A stretch of 64,000 nucleotides of DNA from Lichtheimia corymbifera B2541 (Eukaryota; Mucoromycota; Mucoromycetes; Mucorales; Lichtheimiaceae): positions 62,001 through 126,000 of the forward strand of contig JNEU01000947.1 of the NCBI GenBank assembly GCA_000697475.1. The letters run 5' to 3'. Position 1 is the first letter of the stretch. The number at the start of each line of letters is the position of its first letter. Shown here one piece after another: positions 22,654-35,775 of the stretch. Position numbers and translations under genes: made by a program. The notes under the pieces were generated by a model, which searched no databases, had not been told where the DNA came from, and saw only the letters and a program-made list of their open reading frames with translations.

Positions 22654-23326
22654 ATGTCTGCATGCGTAGCCAATCGTATTTAAGCACCTACTTATCTGCA
22701 ATGTAATATACCATTTTCATTATTCCAAGTCTCACGTTTGAATCGAATGCATATTACGAATGCAAGAGCATACATGGTATCACATGTTATCATGTAGACG
22801 ATGTTCGTCATTGTACTAAAAAGATCAACGCCATCAGGAATGGCTTAGGAATGCTATTGCTTACGCAGCGTTGCGTAGATGTAGTGTAAAATGGCGTTTC
22901 AAAAAGCGCCAAGAGCAAGTACCTGCATGCAGCTGATCTGCTAAATCGTTATACACTTTCATTGACAGTCAACAATCATGCGAACAATAAGCAAAAACGC
23001 AGTGTGACCATGTACGCGCTTCACTGTGAGCCCTTCTTATCACGAGAGACGAGATATAAAGCTTATCTCTGAAAACGATGGTGCTGCTGGATAGCAACTC
23101 ATATAGGAGGTGGTGTGGCACTGCATAACAGAGATTGTTGTTGATAGCATAGCGTGGAAGAAAAAGAGTGGCGGCATTCTCTATTATTGCGGGTTATGGC
23201 TTCTGGGTCGAAAACTTAGATTCCATAGGCACGTTATGCAAGGAAGAACAAGGATCGAATATAAATTCACAGCAATGGTCGATGTCCCTGTTTCCCCTTT
23301 TTCATTGATTTCCATTTTTGCTCAAC
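22654..23326. other. Intergenic, 0.67 kb, between MFS paralogues B and C
   Basis: No gene recognised. The leader just before paralogue C resembles that of B in being T/C-rich. Confidence 0.6.
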
Positions 23327-25168
23327 ATGGCCAACGATGAAAAGTTGGAGCCATATTCCGTATTCTCTGCACGACAAAAGATTACCATTGTTGGCCTCAC
23401 GGTTGTGAGCATTGCCATGGTTATAGCATTGCCAGTCAATGTCTACTATCCAGCATTGAATGCTATCAAGGAGGTAATTCATGTACCATCATGCAGAAAA
23501 TGCGATACACCAAGGGTAATACATACTAAAGATAAAATCGACCCTACGTAGGATTTGAACACGACAACCGAAAACATGAATTTCACAGTTACGGTTTACA
23601 TTATAGCACAAGCACTTGCTCCTGCTTTGTGGGGACCATTAGCAGATAGGACAGGTCGACGCCCCATGTTTCTGCTAGCGATTTTGACATATACAATCAG
23701 CTGCATTGGTCTCGCACTTGCACCCAGTTATCCAGTGCTTTTGGTGATGCGTTTAATGCAATCCTTTGGTGCCAGTCCTACCATAGCTATAGGCATGTAC
23801 TCATATGCTATATCGAATGGAAGCTCAGTACCATTAATTCGAGACAACCTTCTTCATTTACGTAGCCTCTGGCATCATTGGGGATATCAGCACTTTGTCT
23901 ACGTAAGAAGGGATAATTTCATAAACGTGATTCGAGTTGTGCTTGACAATGGATATAGACGAGGCACATACTTTAGCCTTATGGGCATGACACGCCATGT
24001 AATGACAACAACAGCGCCAATGATCGGTGGTGTAATAGCACAAGAATTGACATGGCGATGGATATGGTGGATCCTGGCTATTGCTGGTGGCATCATGGTC
24101 ATGCTCATGTTCTTTTTCGTTCCTGAAACGCTACGCTCTCTTGTCGGCAATGGTAGTGGATATGCAAATCCAACACCTACCCAGTGGTGGCGTCGTCGTC
24201 AATGTCTGAAGCGTCAACAACAATCTACGGAAGCTGATCCATCCCAACCGCCACCACCTATTCCTGATACCGCTACAGCTACAAACATTCCAACAACTCA
24301 GCCTCGAAAACGCATCAATCCATTCAAATCTTTAATCTTTCTTAAGGAACCTGATGTCATGTGTGCGCTTGTTTTCGGTGGTTTGTGCTTTGGCACCCAG
24401 CAAAGTTTTCTGGTGACAACATCGAACGTCTTGGCAAATATATACCACCTCTCCGTAATGAATGTGGGTCTCTGCTTCATTGTGGGAGGTGTGGGAGCGT
24501 TTTTAGGGTCTCTCACAGCGGGTCGTATGTTAGATTCTGAGTATAAGCGTGTTGCTATTGATTTCTGTGGCCATGTCCCGGAGAAAGGAGAGATTCCACA
24601 TGATTTTCCAATCTTCAAGGCTAGATTAAGGTATCCTCTTTGTGCTGCCATAATTATGGAAGCAGCTGTCATGACATTTGGTTGGTGCGTGCACACCATC
24701 CAGCCATTGCCTGTACCCCTGGCAATGTTGTTCATTTGCAAGTCATCCACCATTCCTGTAAAGTCATCTCTTACCAGCCACTCACATATACGCTTTTATA
24801 GTTTGCTTTACCCATACTGGGATATTCAGCGCAGTACAGACATTGGCGGTTGATCTGTTTCCAGAAGACAGCTCATCGATTACAGCAACCAATAATCTTG
24901 TACGCTGTAGCTTAGCGTAAGTCGTGTCTATGTCTCCTTGAAAAGAGTACGATTTATAATACCAGGTTGTAGGGCGATTGCTACAGCTACCGTGGAACTC
25001 GGTATCCAAAGTATTGGAGTGCAATGGACATGTTTTACAATATCAATGATACTCATTGTGTCAAATATCCTTCCAATTATATTGATCAAATACGGCAATG
25101 GATGGCGAATCAAACGTGTAGAAAAGAAAGATACCAACACAAAAAAGTCGAATGTATTACCGATGTGA
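23327..25168 (+). CDS. MFS transporter, DHA1 type, paralogue C with two GC-AG introns
   Basis: Third tandem copy, 504 residues. Exons are 23327-23473, 23552-23792, 23866-23902, 23959-24737, 24802-24916 and 24973-25168. Two donors are GC rather than GT: G|GCATGT at 23793 and T|GCAAGT at 24738. Both lie where A and B have ordinary GT donors, and splicing there restores ASGIIGDIST and FCFTHTGIFSAVQTLAVDLF. A reading straight through the first GC intron stays open but breaks the conserved segment. Motif A is GPLADRTGRRPMFLL. The central loop is Pro-rich after PTPTQWWRRR. Start chosen at ATG-GCC-AAC-GAT, matching the N-termini of the paralogues. An ATG 23318-region reading would add only three residues. 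Confidence 0.88.
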
Positions 25169-25345
25169 TGAGATATGACTATTTACCCACCCCATTTCTA
25201 GTTAATAGATCTTGTAATCAAATAGATCAGAGGTGTATTATGTGCTCTTTTAAAGATCATTGGCATATGTATACTATGTTGTGCGTGATATGGTTTTATT
25301 CGCATTATTGTAGTGAAAAAATGATGGGGAGTGCAGGTCGTGATG

Positions 25346-28160
25346 CTAGAGCTTGGGATCAGCTTTAAATGCTGCTCCAACCGGGTCTTCATTGATTGTG
25401 GGGAGGTTGATTGTTTCATGATCGTGCCGGCACTCCCAGAGACTCAGCTGATATAAAGTGACGACCACCAACAAGTGTAGCAGCAAGGAGTAAATGATGA
25501 GGAAGTAACGTGACCATCGATGGGAGAAGAGCATCCGCGTTAAATTGAATGTGAGTTTCTCTGCTGGATTCAACGCGTTGTATCGGCGTGTCTCTTCCTA
25601 TATGAAAACGGTAAGTGCATGTATTGTGCTGGCTTTCTACCCTTTCCTATTACCTTCCGATGGAATTGGACAAATGGATTCATGCTTTCTTCGTAAATCT
25701 TTCCATATTTGTCGGTTGGGTCATCGTGTCCTTTGTTGATTGATCCTCTCCGCACGTCCCGATGTCCACTAGAAGAGCTTGCCATGTTGATTGATGTCGA
25801 CCGATTCTATGACATACCTAATCAATATACACGTTTTCACGATATCATCCGAACACAGGACTTACCACTGTGCCTCGATTTTGTTCCTCCTTCCAAACAT
25901 GCACAAAGCGTAGTCGCTCGTATAACTTTAGGTTGTCTTGCTTCAACGTATCAACCTCTCCATGCATATCCTGTAATTTGACTTCCAAATTCCGAGTTTG
26001 CTCCTCGAGCTCTGCAGCGCGTTGTCGGAAACGATCACGTTGGCTCATGACAATAGGAAGGATGCTTTTGTCTTCTTTGTTGGGGTTGCTATTGGCGTCG
26101 TAACTAACACGAGGAGATCCATAGTCTGGTGTTCTCGGCTGGCTGTTGGAAGTGGCAAGGTTGGTGCTTGATGGTGTCCGTGTCAGCTCATCCACCAATG
26201 ATTCAGTTGCTGGTTTTTGACCGAGACGTAGCAGATCTTCTTCTAGACGCTGTACGAGACTTGCCAAGTTGGAATTCTTGTCCTTGAGCTCGTCATAGAT
26301 CTTGCCCTTTTCCTCCAACTCGCTCTCAAGATTCGAAAATGACACCTTGAGCTGTGTGTACTCGTTCTCCAAGCGTTTGTTCTTTTCCATAAGGCGAACT
26401 TCAAGGCTCTCACGCATTTGGTGATCCTCTTCCTTCAATACATCCTGGGCGTCGAATCCCTCTTCATCTCCAAATTCAACATACTACATAGCTGAGTTAA
26501 TATGCAAATATTGTTCCTGGATCACGCTTCTTACCTTCATGATCTGCAATTCACGTTTGATATCATCATAATCATCGAATCCTTGCAACTTCTTTGATAG
26601 CGTCTCTTTCTCTTCATGCTACCAATAAAACAGTCCCATCAGTTGGTATGTATCAAATACCTCTATTCCATGACTTACCAGAGATTTGACTTCTGATGAA
26701 AGCTCCTTAACACGCTTGGATAGCCGTGTCTCCGTCTTTTGCAATAAGTCCTTGTAAGTATCAACATCTTTGATAAGCTTTGAGATCGCTGCATCTTGTT
26801 GCTGGGTATCGGCATTCTCGTTTCTATATATGCGTGTAAGTGCACCGGACATATCTGTATGAGCTGATGTTCGTAGTACATACACGTCCTTGGATTCTGA
26901 TCGCGTGGCATCCAATTCTTCACGTAAGTCATCCTACATGGTTGATACCATTTAGCATCCATCATCAGCTACCTGCATAAATAAACATTTACGTTCTTCC
27001 TCTCTAATTCGACTATACGACCATTGGCGCGCTCCAAATCCATCATCACAATATCCAACTCGGCCAATTTTCCCACCACTTCCTCATCTGTGTATATACA
27101 TACGTCAGCATATATGTCAAGGGCACCCATCCAGTATCTTTTTCTTACCATATTTCTGATTGTGGTTCAAGAGTTGTGCTTGAGCATCGTCATGTGTATG
27201 TTGAAGCTGGGTAAGTTGATCAAGTGCTTGGTTGAGCTGCCGTTGCAAATCCAATTCTCTAACACGTAACAATGAGCAACCTTAACAAAGAAAGTAAGCA
27301 TGATCCATTTTTACCTTTCTTTGTATGATCGAATCTTGTCATTGTATTGCTGTTTCATATCTTGCTCCTTTTGCAATAATTCCTCTGAACGCCGCTCATC
27401 AGACTATAGCATATGGTATTCATCCATGAGTTGGAATGAACATAACTCAAAACCCAATGATCTTACCGATTTCTCCAATTTGGTCAGCTTTTGTTGAAGA
27501 TCTTGGTTTGTTTTCTCCATAGTGGATAGACGATCAGCTTGTCGACGAGCCTCTTCTAATTCGGATCGCAATGCATCATTCTCCTTTTTGATAGAGTCAT
27601 AATCAACATTCTTGAGACTTTGATCCTACATCACGTGTAAATTTTTGTGGTACTGGGATCGTCATCGCTGAGCTTACAATGGCCGCCTCGAACAAAGGTG
27701 CAGGATCCGGTGCGTCGGCTAGCACCTTGTATAATGTCAGGAACGAGCTCTCAGCATACTTGGTTCGTCGAGTGATGTTATCGATCTCTGCTTGATAGCC
27801 TATTATTACCATTAGTTAGTCGTTCAAATTATGCAGGCGATAAGGTCGTACCTTTGAGTAACGCTTTGAATTGCTGTAACTTGTCGTCATCAGGAAGCTT
27901 TTTGAATTCTAAAGTAGAACTTGACACGTTGTGGATGAGCCGAGAATAAAAGATGACATAGAATGTCAATGCCGATCCTTTTCCTTCGTACCTCTTGTTT
28001 GTTCAGCGAGCTTTTTACGTGAAACAAGACCATCCTTTTGGTTTTCAACAATTGAAAGGCCTTGCTGATCCAGTTGCCGTTGCAAATTGGGAAGACCGAC
28101 ACCCTTCCAGAACTGAATGGCACTCGCGAAGTTGCTGTTATCGTCGTTCGTTGTCGCCAT
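25346..28160 (-). CDS. COY1: Golgi CASP/COY1-type golgin
   Basis: Tail-anchored coiled-coil protein of the Golgi, thought to tether vesicles in intra-Golgi transport; 720 residues. Exons 5' to 3': 28160-27992, 27908-27852, 27799-27678, 27625-27467, 27403-27315, 27258-27149, 27087-26993, 26933-26679, 26618-26535, 26483-25866, 25806-25654 and 25597-25346. The N-terminus AIQFWKGVGLPNLQRQLD is the family start. A long coiled coil follows (about 60-480). The conserved C-terminal part has ILPIVMSQRDRFRQRAAELE, KLYERLRFV, KYGKIYEESMNPFVQF and RRYNALNPAEKLTFNLTR, then a single membrane segment, YFLIIYSLLLHLLVVVTLY, near the end. A 60-nt in-frame segment (26824-26883) has splice borders and may be an alternative intron (700-residue form). 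Confidence 0.9.
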
Positions 28161-29385
28161 GTACAAAAGTGAAGTCTATGCGGCGGATAAAGAACAAAGA
28201 ACCGCTCAAGCTAGACGTGGTGGATTGAAGGTCGGAGTCCGCCAAATGAACACGTGATTTGGCTTAGATTCGATCGATCTCTCCACAGACTAGCATCACC
28301 CCTTGGCTGCAAAAGTATTTCATTCGAGCACTTTTCTTACGAGGACACAATCAGACGCTTTGATATATGGTGTATTATATGACCTATGCAGGCTCCCCTA
28401 CAATCTATCAGCTCATCACCATCCCAGATAAGCATTTTATCATCCACCGACACGACATAAATACCCACAAATAAAAACATGTTGTAGCCTATTATCACAC
28501 TCCCACATATCACTTTCCCTTTGTCATCATATCCGCCTTTGATAGCTGGCACCCTTAAAAGCCTTTGGTGAGCATCGTGGCGGATGGTCTTATTTTCTGA
28601 GCAACGTGTGATGATCCTTAGAGTTTCATTGTTATCCTACTTGCATTGTCAAGCTGCCATTGTGATATTTGGCTCTATTATTAATAAGGTATAGAACCCA
28701 CCAAATCAAACTCATCCAAACAAAGATTACCTCTTGACGATAGTTCTCCTCAACCATCAATCCATGCTCTTGTTGACTATTTTCGCCCATGTAAAACATA
28801 TCTACGATGATGGTGTAGAGCTCCCCTCGCCCATTTGATCTTATACATTGGGTACTTTGATAACGACTTATGTTCCTGATTTGGGTATCTGACTTTTTCA
28901 ATTGATGCATGGATAGCCATAATGTATTGTCCACGTGTCATCATATAGCAATCAAATAATTTTTTTATCACATCTTGGATCATGAAGTAGCGTTCCTTGA
29001 GCAGATCGATCATGATGCTGCCACAAAAGGAAGGCAAAGGCTTGCAAATATTTATATAACAGCGATATGGAGAAGACAAAACACTATATATACAATATGG
29101 AGGGACATGGATGGAAATGACGAAGATACTAATGATGATCTTTTCTTGCTCCACAAAGGCAGATGGTGCTGGTGCTTGATTACTCTTTTTGCATGCTTGT
29201 ACGACACAAACATCTCATGGATTGGCTCGTGCTGCCTCAGGTCCACCGAGTTGATTTCCGCTGGAAATTGTTGTGTCGTCTCCAAAAGAGAACTTCTTTC
29301 TTTCCTTCCTTTTCATCTCTGGTCAACTACTCATTTTCCTCCACCGTCTTTCATTTGAATTCCTCCATCTCAATACTATTCACTC
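28161..29385. other. Intergenic, 1.2 kb, between CASP and septin genes
   Basis: The two genes diverge from here. On the minus strand several overlapping frames (28337-28552, 28632-29154) look partly coding but no consistent splice model or family was found. Confidence 0.5.
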
Positions 29386-31261
29386 ATGGCTCATGTATGC
29401 AATCGACGCGATGGGCTGGGTCACATGGGAGAATCCACTAACGATATACCGCCCATCTAGAGACTCGTTGGTCGTAGAAAGAACGTGAAGAAGGGTTTCC
29501 AATTCACTGTTATGGTTGTTGGTAAGCACCTTAACCCCTCCTATCAGGGTCTAACAAACACGCGACTCTTTTCTGATCTTTAACTCTATTCTAGGTGCCT
29601 CTGGTACCGGCCGTACTACTTTTGTCAACACCCTTTGCAACTCCAATGTCCTTGAAAAGAACGCTTGCGATAATCCTGAAGAAGCACATAATGAAGCTGG
29701 TATCACCATCAAACCAGTATCAGTTGGTAAGCATCATTGATCTTTCTTCATCAAAACAATCACGACTTATATTCGTTGTTATTAGAATTGGATGAGGATG
29801 GTGTCAGGTACATTGAACAAGGTGAAAGCTTGGAAAGCATGCTAATGATATGTATAGAATTTCTTTGACGATTGTGGATACACCTGGTTTCGGTGATAAT
29901 ATCGACAATGAGCAATGGTAAGGATTATTTTTTCTCGGCAAAGGAAAGAAGGGGGGTTGGCATGCACGTAGCTGTGGGCGTAAAATGCGGTGTGGCTAAT
30001 TTCCCCCCTCATTCATGCAGTTTCCAAGAAATTGTGGGTTATTTGGAACGACAATACGACGATATCCTTGCAGAAGAATCCCGTATCAAGCGTAATCCTC
30101 GATTCCGTGATAACCGTGTTCATGCCTTGCTCTACTTTATTACACCTACTGGCCATGCGTAAGTAAAATATTAGCCCATCCCATTCATACCTCTATTAAA
30201 CACCTTTCAAATAGCCTTCGTGAAATCGATATTGAATTGATGCGTCGCCTGAGCCCACGTGTTAACGTTATCCCTGTGGTGGGTCGTGCTGATTCGCTCA
30301 CGCCTCAAGAACTTAAGGATTTCAAGAAGCGGGTAACGTTATTTTGATCCTGACGACCGGATACTTTGAATTAATCTAACATTGGCATGCACACACACGC
30401 AGATTATGGAAGATATTGAGCATTACAACATTCCCATTTACAACTTCCCATACGATGTCGAAGAGGATGACGAAGACACCATTGAAGAAAACAGCGAACT
30501 TCGGGTAGCGTATCCAAAACTGGACATCGTGGTATAGCAACAATAATGTTAATCTCATTCCGCTTATAGGCACTGTTACCATTCTCCATCATTGGCAGCG
30601 ACGAGGAAATTGTTGTGAATGGCCGTACCGTGCGTGGTCGACAATATCCATGGGGTGCTGTTGAAGGTAAGATATATCCTCCCTCTCTCTTGGAAAGCAA
30701 AAGCTGATATTCAAAAACCTTAGTTGACAATCCTCAGCACTCTGATTTTGCTCGCCTTCGTTCGGCTTTGTTGAGGTATGGAAAATGGCTGATTTCAATC
30801 TTGTTCAAGTGAAGCTTATGCATCTTGATTAGTTCCCATTTGCAAGATCTCAAGGAAATTACCCACGACTTTTTGTATGAGAACTATCGTACCGAGAAGC
30901 TTAGCCGTACGGTGAATGGTGGTGAAGCGGAGTAAGTACTCCAATTGTTGGAAAGCATATGCATGAAATTAACATCGTTATCGTGTTACAGGGATGCTTC
31001 ATTGAATGCTGAGGATATGGCAAGTCAAAGCGTGCGATTGAAGGAAGAGCAATTGAGAAAGGAAGAAGAAAAGGTAATTCTATGAGAAATGGTATGGAAT
31101 AGGGTGATTGATATACTTTTCTTTATCATTGCTAGCTTCGCGAGATCGAACAAAAGGTCCAACGTGAGATCCAAGAAAAGAGAGCTGAGCTCTTGAGCAA
31201 GGAAGAAGCTTTGCGTAATCTTGAAGCTAGATTGGCCCAAGCCCAGATTGCTGACGAGTAA
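29386..31261 (+). CDS. CDC11: Septin, Cdc11 type
   Basis: Filament-forming GTP-binding cytoskeletal protein acting at septa and growing tips, 365 residues. Thirteen exons: 29386-29394, 29461-29521, 29595-29726, 29786-29807, 29858-29917, 30021-30158, 30215-30332, 30403-30504, 30570-30666, 30724-30775, 30833-30931, 30992-31073 and 31136-31261. After [18 protein letters not shown] comes the G1 loop GASGTGRTT, with Arg in place of the usual P-loop Lys, a mark of Cdc11-type subunits. G3 is DTPGFGD and G4 is GRAD. The septin unique element is near [11 protein letters not shown], and a C-terminal coiled coil runs from about residue 300. The 9-nt first exon (ATG GCT CAT) is inferred from a CTAAC branch site and CATCTAG acceptor; the start is the least certain part. 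Confidence 0.92.
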
Positions 31262-32957
31262 GGAGCAACCATGTGCCTTTTACAACCATATTATTACATC
31301 ACCCAAAAAGAAAGAGAACCAGCTATACCGTTTGAAAGTCCCTTCACCATCAAACCCGATATTTGATAATCATATTCACATTTATAAACCCTTTGTATCC
31401 TCAGTTTTTTAATGGTACCTATTATCTACTATTTAACGTCCATCTGCCTTTGATATTCAAGATCTTGACCATGTTGATTGCTGATTTTGTAATACACTTT
31501 TGTTGCTAATATTGTGGTTGGGTATCGCGTGCCTGATTCAGTCATTCCTGTCGCTGGGTAGAGATGAATAGCTTTGCTTTGAAAAACTCTCTATTCTGGA
31601 AGAGAATGGGTTGTAGCTTCCTCCACCACTTTTAACGTTCGTGCTTGCCTTCTGATGAAGCCTTGTTAATTTACTGCGTGGGTACATATGATGGTGATGG
31701 GAATGATGTCGTACTTTGAGAGCTGAGTTATCATTTCCAATGGTTTTGTATCATGATCCATCATGCCACTGAATAAATTTTGCAGGTGGATCACGGGAGA
31801 TGGCCACATCAAAGAAAGGTGATATCTGCACGAGTATGCGATCCATCAATCCATACAATGATCAGGCCTTTACCTCGTTGTAAGAGCCAAAGGCCACAAT
31901 GACCGCCACAAAATGAAAGTAGGAGAACAAAGAAAATTATTTTATGAAGATACAATGAACCATACACGCATCAGCTTTAGCCCATAGTGGTGTAAAATGG
32001 GCCATACATCAAATGATACACTCATAAACTTAGGCTTTGACCATGTAAACAATCAGAGAGTCACAAGTAAAATGATGCATGTGCATGTGCTTGCCGCTAA
32101 ATGCTCTCACAAAGGATAGACTTGTAAGGATGCTGCATGGGTTGATAAGTTGGATGGATCGAGTGTAGTTTTCTAACAAACAGCTGCATGTTGTACTGCA
32201 TAAATTGTTTCACTTTCCAGTGTTCCGGAAATAGACGTGGCTTCTTGGTGTTGGAAGACGTGATATTACTCGATCATGATTATACTGAGGACCTCTTTGA
32301 TACCATATGACATGAGAGCTTGGGAGGGGAAAGTAGTCAACGAGTACCACCCATCATACTAAATATATAAGGTTTGAAGGAAGTGGCTGTGGTTGAGCGC
32401 GTTGTTCACATGACAGAGATCGCCGCTGCAAGGATGTGTGAACCTTGTTTTGTAAGCATATCCATGATGCATCAAGGGAGATTATAACAAGGCAGCCATC
32501 ATTCATTATCCTGTATCCAATAAAGATTAGACGCACTAAAGATAATAATGAGATCACTTGTCAGCTAAAATAAGACCGAGTTGTCGATCCAGAACCAAGG
32601 GTTCCCATGGTTGGCTGTTGTTGTGGTTCCGAAAGCTTATCGGACCGACTCAGCCGGGATGATGGTTTTGCATACATACACACACATGATTCTTATTGAC
32701 AGTTTAGCCGATGATATCAGAATTTATTTCGATGCAATACAAAGTTTATATTATGTTACATTGATGCAACCGAGAAAACAGTAAAGGAAGGGTTATACAC
32801 ATCACTCTGCAGCCTATCTACATCGGGCATTGGAATCGAAAAGTGTGTGTGTGTCACCAGTGGACAAAGGCGTTTGAACCTATAAACTCAAGCCGCGCGC
32901 GTTGTCACTCTCTTTTTTCTTCCACCCTTGTCTTCTGTTTCCGGCAACAAGAAAAAG
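31262..32957. other. Intergenic, 1.7 kb, between septin and C9-methyltransferase
   Basis: No gene recognised. The last 60 nt are T/C-rich leader sequence before the 5' intron. AT-rich stretches are scattered but no repeat unit was seen. Confidence 0.6.
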
Positions 32958-33016
32958 GTAAGTCATGAGCAGTCGAAATGAAGTGGAAATGACTCGTTGA
33001 CACGTCCATGTTGTAG
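32958..33016 (+). other. Leader intron abutting the start codon
   Basis: GTAAGT at 32958 and GTTGTAG ending at 33016 define a 59-nt intron in the untranslated leader of the C9-methyltransferase gene. The ATG at 33017 is the first codon after the acceptor. No alternative upstream ATG is in frame without a stop. Confidence 0.7.
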
Positions 33017-34557
33017 ATGGGAGTCGAAGAAGGATACAAGCCCACGACTTGGGCCGGCATCAAGAATGCAACCCTCCCTGCTCAGGGCGCTGGTAATCAG
33101 ACCTTTGACAATCGCATCTTCTTTGGTGTCTGTGCTGGTGTCCCTCTCTTTATCATGTACAAGCTTGGCCTTTCCTTGTGGTTTGGTATCATCTTGGCTG
33201 TCTTGTTGTTCCTTCCCATTTTGGCGTGCACTTTGTACCTGACATCTCGTTTCGCGTCGCGTTATCGCAACCGTGTTTCTCTTCCTGGCAAGCCTATTGA
33301 AGACTATTTGATTATCCATGACCCTGAACTCAAGGCCAAGTACCATGGCCGCAACAAGATCCCTATGGAGACCTTTTTCGAATCGTACTTTGAAGGCAAG
33401 ATTGATTTCAACGGCGAACCTATTGACGTGATGGAAATGCGCCACGATTGGGCGGCCTTCCAATTCCAACTTGGTCAATTCAAGTTTTTCCTTACTCAAT
33501 GGCTCCCTGAGACTTTTTGGCACTCGCGTGATCAAGATGAGAACCAAGTTCGTGACCACTATGACCGCGGCGATGATTTCCATGAAGCTTTCCTTGGCCC
33601 TTCCATGGTTTATACCAGTGGCGTTATGAGTGATCCTTCCAAGGAAGAGACTCTTGAACAACTTCAGGATAACAAGATGCGTTTGATCTGCGAAAAGGTT
33701 CATCTCAAGAAGGGTGAAAAGCATTTGGATATTGGCTGTGGCTGGGGTACTCTTACTGGTTATGCCGCAAAGAACTATGGAAGTGATTCTACTGGTGTCT
33801 CTCTCTCTCGTAACCAAGTCGCCTATGGTAACAAGAAGTTTGAGGAACAAGGTATCAAGGACAATGCCAAATTGGTCTGCATGGATTTCCGCAACTTCCC
33901 TTCTGGTAGCCGTTATGACAAGATCACCTGCGTTGAAATGGCTGAACACGTTGGTCTCCGCCGCTTCCAAACTTTCTTGCATGATGTTCGTGAACTCTTG
34001 GATGATGATGGCATGTTCTACATGCAGGTCGCTGGTCTCCGTGCCACTTGGCAATATGAGGATTTCATCTGGTAAGTCGTTCGGGAATCTATTATGGGTC
34101 GATCATATCCTGACATATATATCGTTGTTAGGGGCTTGTTCATGGCCAAGTATATCTTCCCTGGTGCTGATGCTTCTACTCCTTTGTACTGGTACATTCA
34201 ACAACTCGAGATGGCTGGCTTTGAAGTCCACAATGTCGATACTATTGGCGTCCATTACTCTGCTACCTTGTACAAGTGGTACCAAAACTGGATGAAGAAC
34301 CGTGACTCTTTGCGCGGCAAGTATGATGATCACCTGTAAGTATTTCCACCTATCCGTGTTGGCAGGAATATACTTATCATTTCTCGTACACTAGTATCCG
34401 CGTCTGGGATGTCTTCCTTGCATGGTCTACCATTGCTGCAAGACAAAGTTCGGCAACTTGCTTTTCGATCGTTGCCCACAAGAACCGCAACGACTTTGAT
34501 CGTGCCAAGTTGGTATGCCAGCGCACCAACCCTGCTGCTTGGGGACCTAACAAGTAA
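33017..34557 (+). CDS. Sphingolipid C9-methyltransferase
   Basis: S-adenosylmethionine-dependent enzyme that adds a methyl branch at C9 of the sphingoid base of fungal glucosylceramide, at the ER membrane; 473 residues. Exons are 33017-34071, 34132-34335 and 34395-34557. Two membrane segments lie at about 34-80 (FFGVCAGVPLFIMYKLGL and WFGIILAVLLFLPILACTL). The catalytic half belongs to the cyclopropane-fatty-acid-synthase fold: DHYDRGDDFHEAFLG, SAM motif HLDIGCGWGTLTGYAA (about residue 236), GVSLSRNQ and CVEMAEHVGLRRF. The C-terminal part has NVDTIGVHYSATLYKWYQNW. Length and order match the characterised fungal enzymes. Preferred codons are strongly used, suggesting good expression. Confidence 0.95.
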
Positions 34558-35775
34558 ACAACCTTATCTCTGTAATATTTCCTGTGAATACAAAAGCATG
34601 AATATAGTATCAAAATTGATTATGTATAATTGGATGCTTGGGTGGTTCGGTTGACTATCAGCGGAATGTGAAGGGTATCAATCCTCTAATGGTGTTGTTG
34701 CTGGAGCCGATGGGGCCTACTATTATTCGAGATATGTCATAGCAGTGACATGCAGTGTTTATTTCTCAAGTGGCGTCGTAAGTCGACATTTTCCCATAAT
34801 CATCATTGCCAGCCCACCATGATCTTCCACGCTTACACTTCCAACACCCCCATCTCTCTTGTCTTGGTATAACACACTTTTTCTTGTGATTTCAGCTGTA
34901 ACTTTTCTTATTCATTACTATACAGCGGGATATAATGGAGGCCGTTAAATCACCACCATGGGAGGGCTTACTATTTGCACCATCCTTGATTCAAACCGCC
35001 ATACCAGGGGAGGCTTGATTGCTGATATCAAATGTGACCTGATCATCCTCACTGCTTACACCGAATCTGCATACCATCACCAAGAGTAGGTTGACAACAT
35101 GGTAAGTCACCTTTATGATAACAGGGATGTGCATTAGGCGTACAAGTGATTAACTCCCTTGATAGGTCTTTTATCACCTGCCCTAATTCAGCCGATGTAC
35201 ATGCATAGACAACATGGCGCCCCACCCCTTTATCAGCTCTTGCATCAATTTATCAATGCACCACCCCCAACAGACAGAAATACCCACGCCCACAATACAT
35301 AATAAAAGGATGTTGTCGCCGTTCATCGTAATCCCACACGTCTCTTTCCTCCACTGTCATCCTTCTTTAATTGCTTACAAGGTCAAATGTCCAAGGTTTG
35401 TGTGTATATCCCATCTTGCAACCTGTAAATAACCGCTGATCCTTGGGGTCATTGATAAGGTTCCTTTGTTTTCCTGATCTTGTTGTCATCCTCTGTGATA
35501 TTGGATTCTTATAAAAAAGTAAACCTCGATTATGTCTCTTGATGAGTCACTAATCATAAACGCCACTTTGCTACTTTCGATATAGCGATCACTCCGTGAA
35601 GCATCTGCAAAAGTTGGTTTCGGTACCATGGTCTACGTTTGGTGCTGTAGTTGACATGGTGCAACCTCCCGTTCAATCCTTTCAGTTTCCGATGGCGGCA
35701 GAAGGGGAATGACACCCAACTCCCATGGTGTTGATTTAACGGCGTCCCGTTCAAGCGAAGTGACTTGATGCCCTC

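Noticed and set aside
23793..23958. Reading paralogue C straight through as one exon
   Set aside because: The frame is open but it breaks the conserved GIIGDIS segment, which is restored only by splicing two introns.
28337..29154. A minus-strand multi-exon gene between CASP and septin
   Set aside because: Some stretches look coding, but no combination of donors and acceptors gave a consistent protein or a recognisable family.
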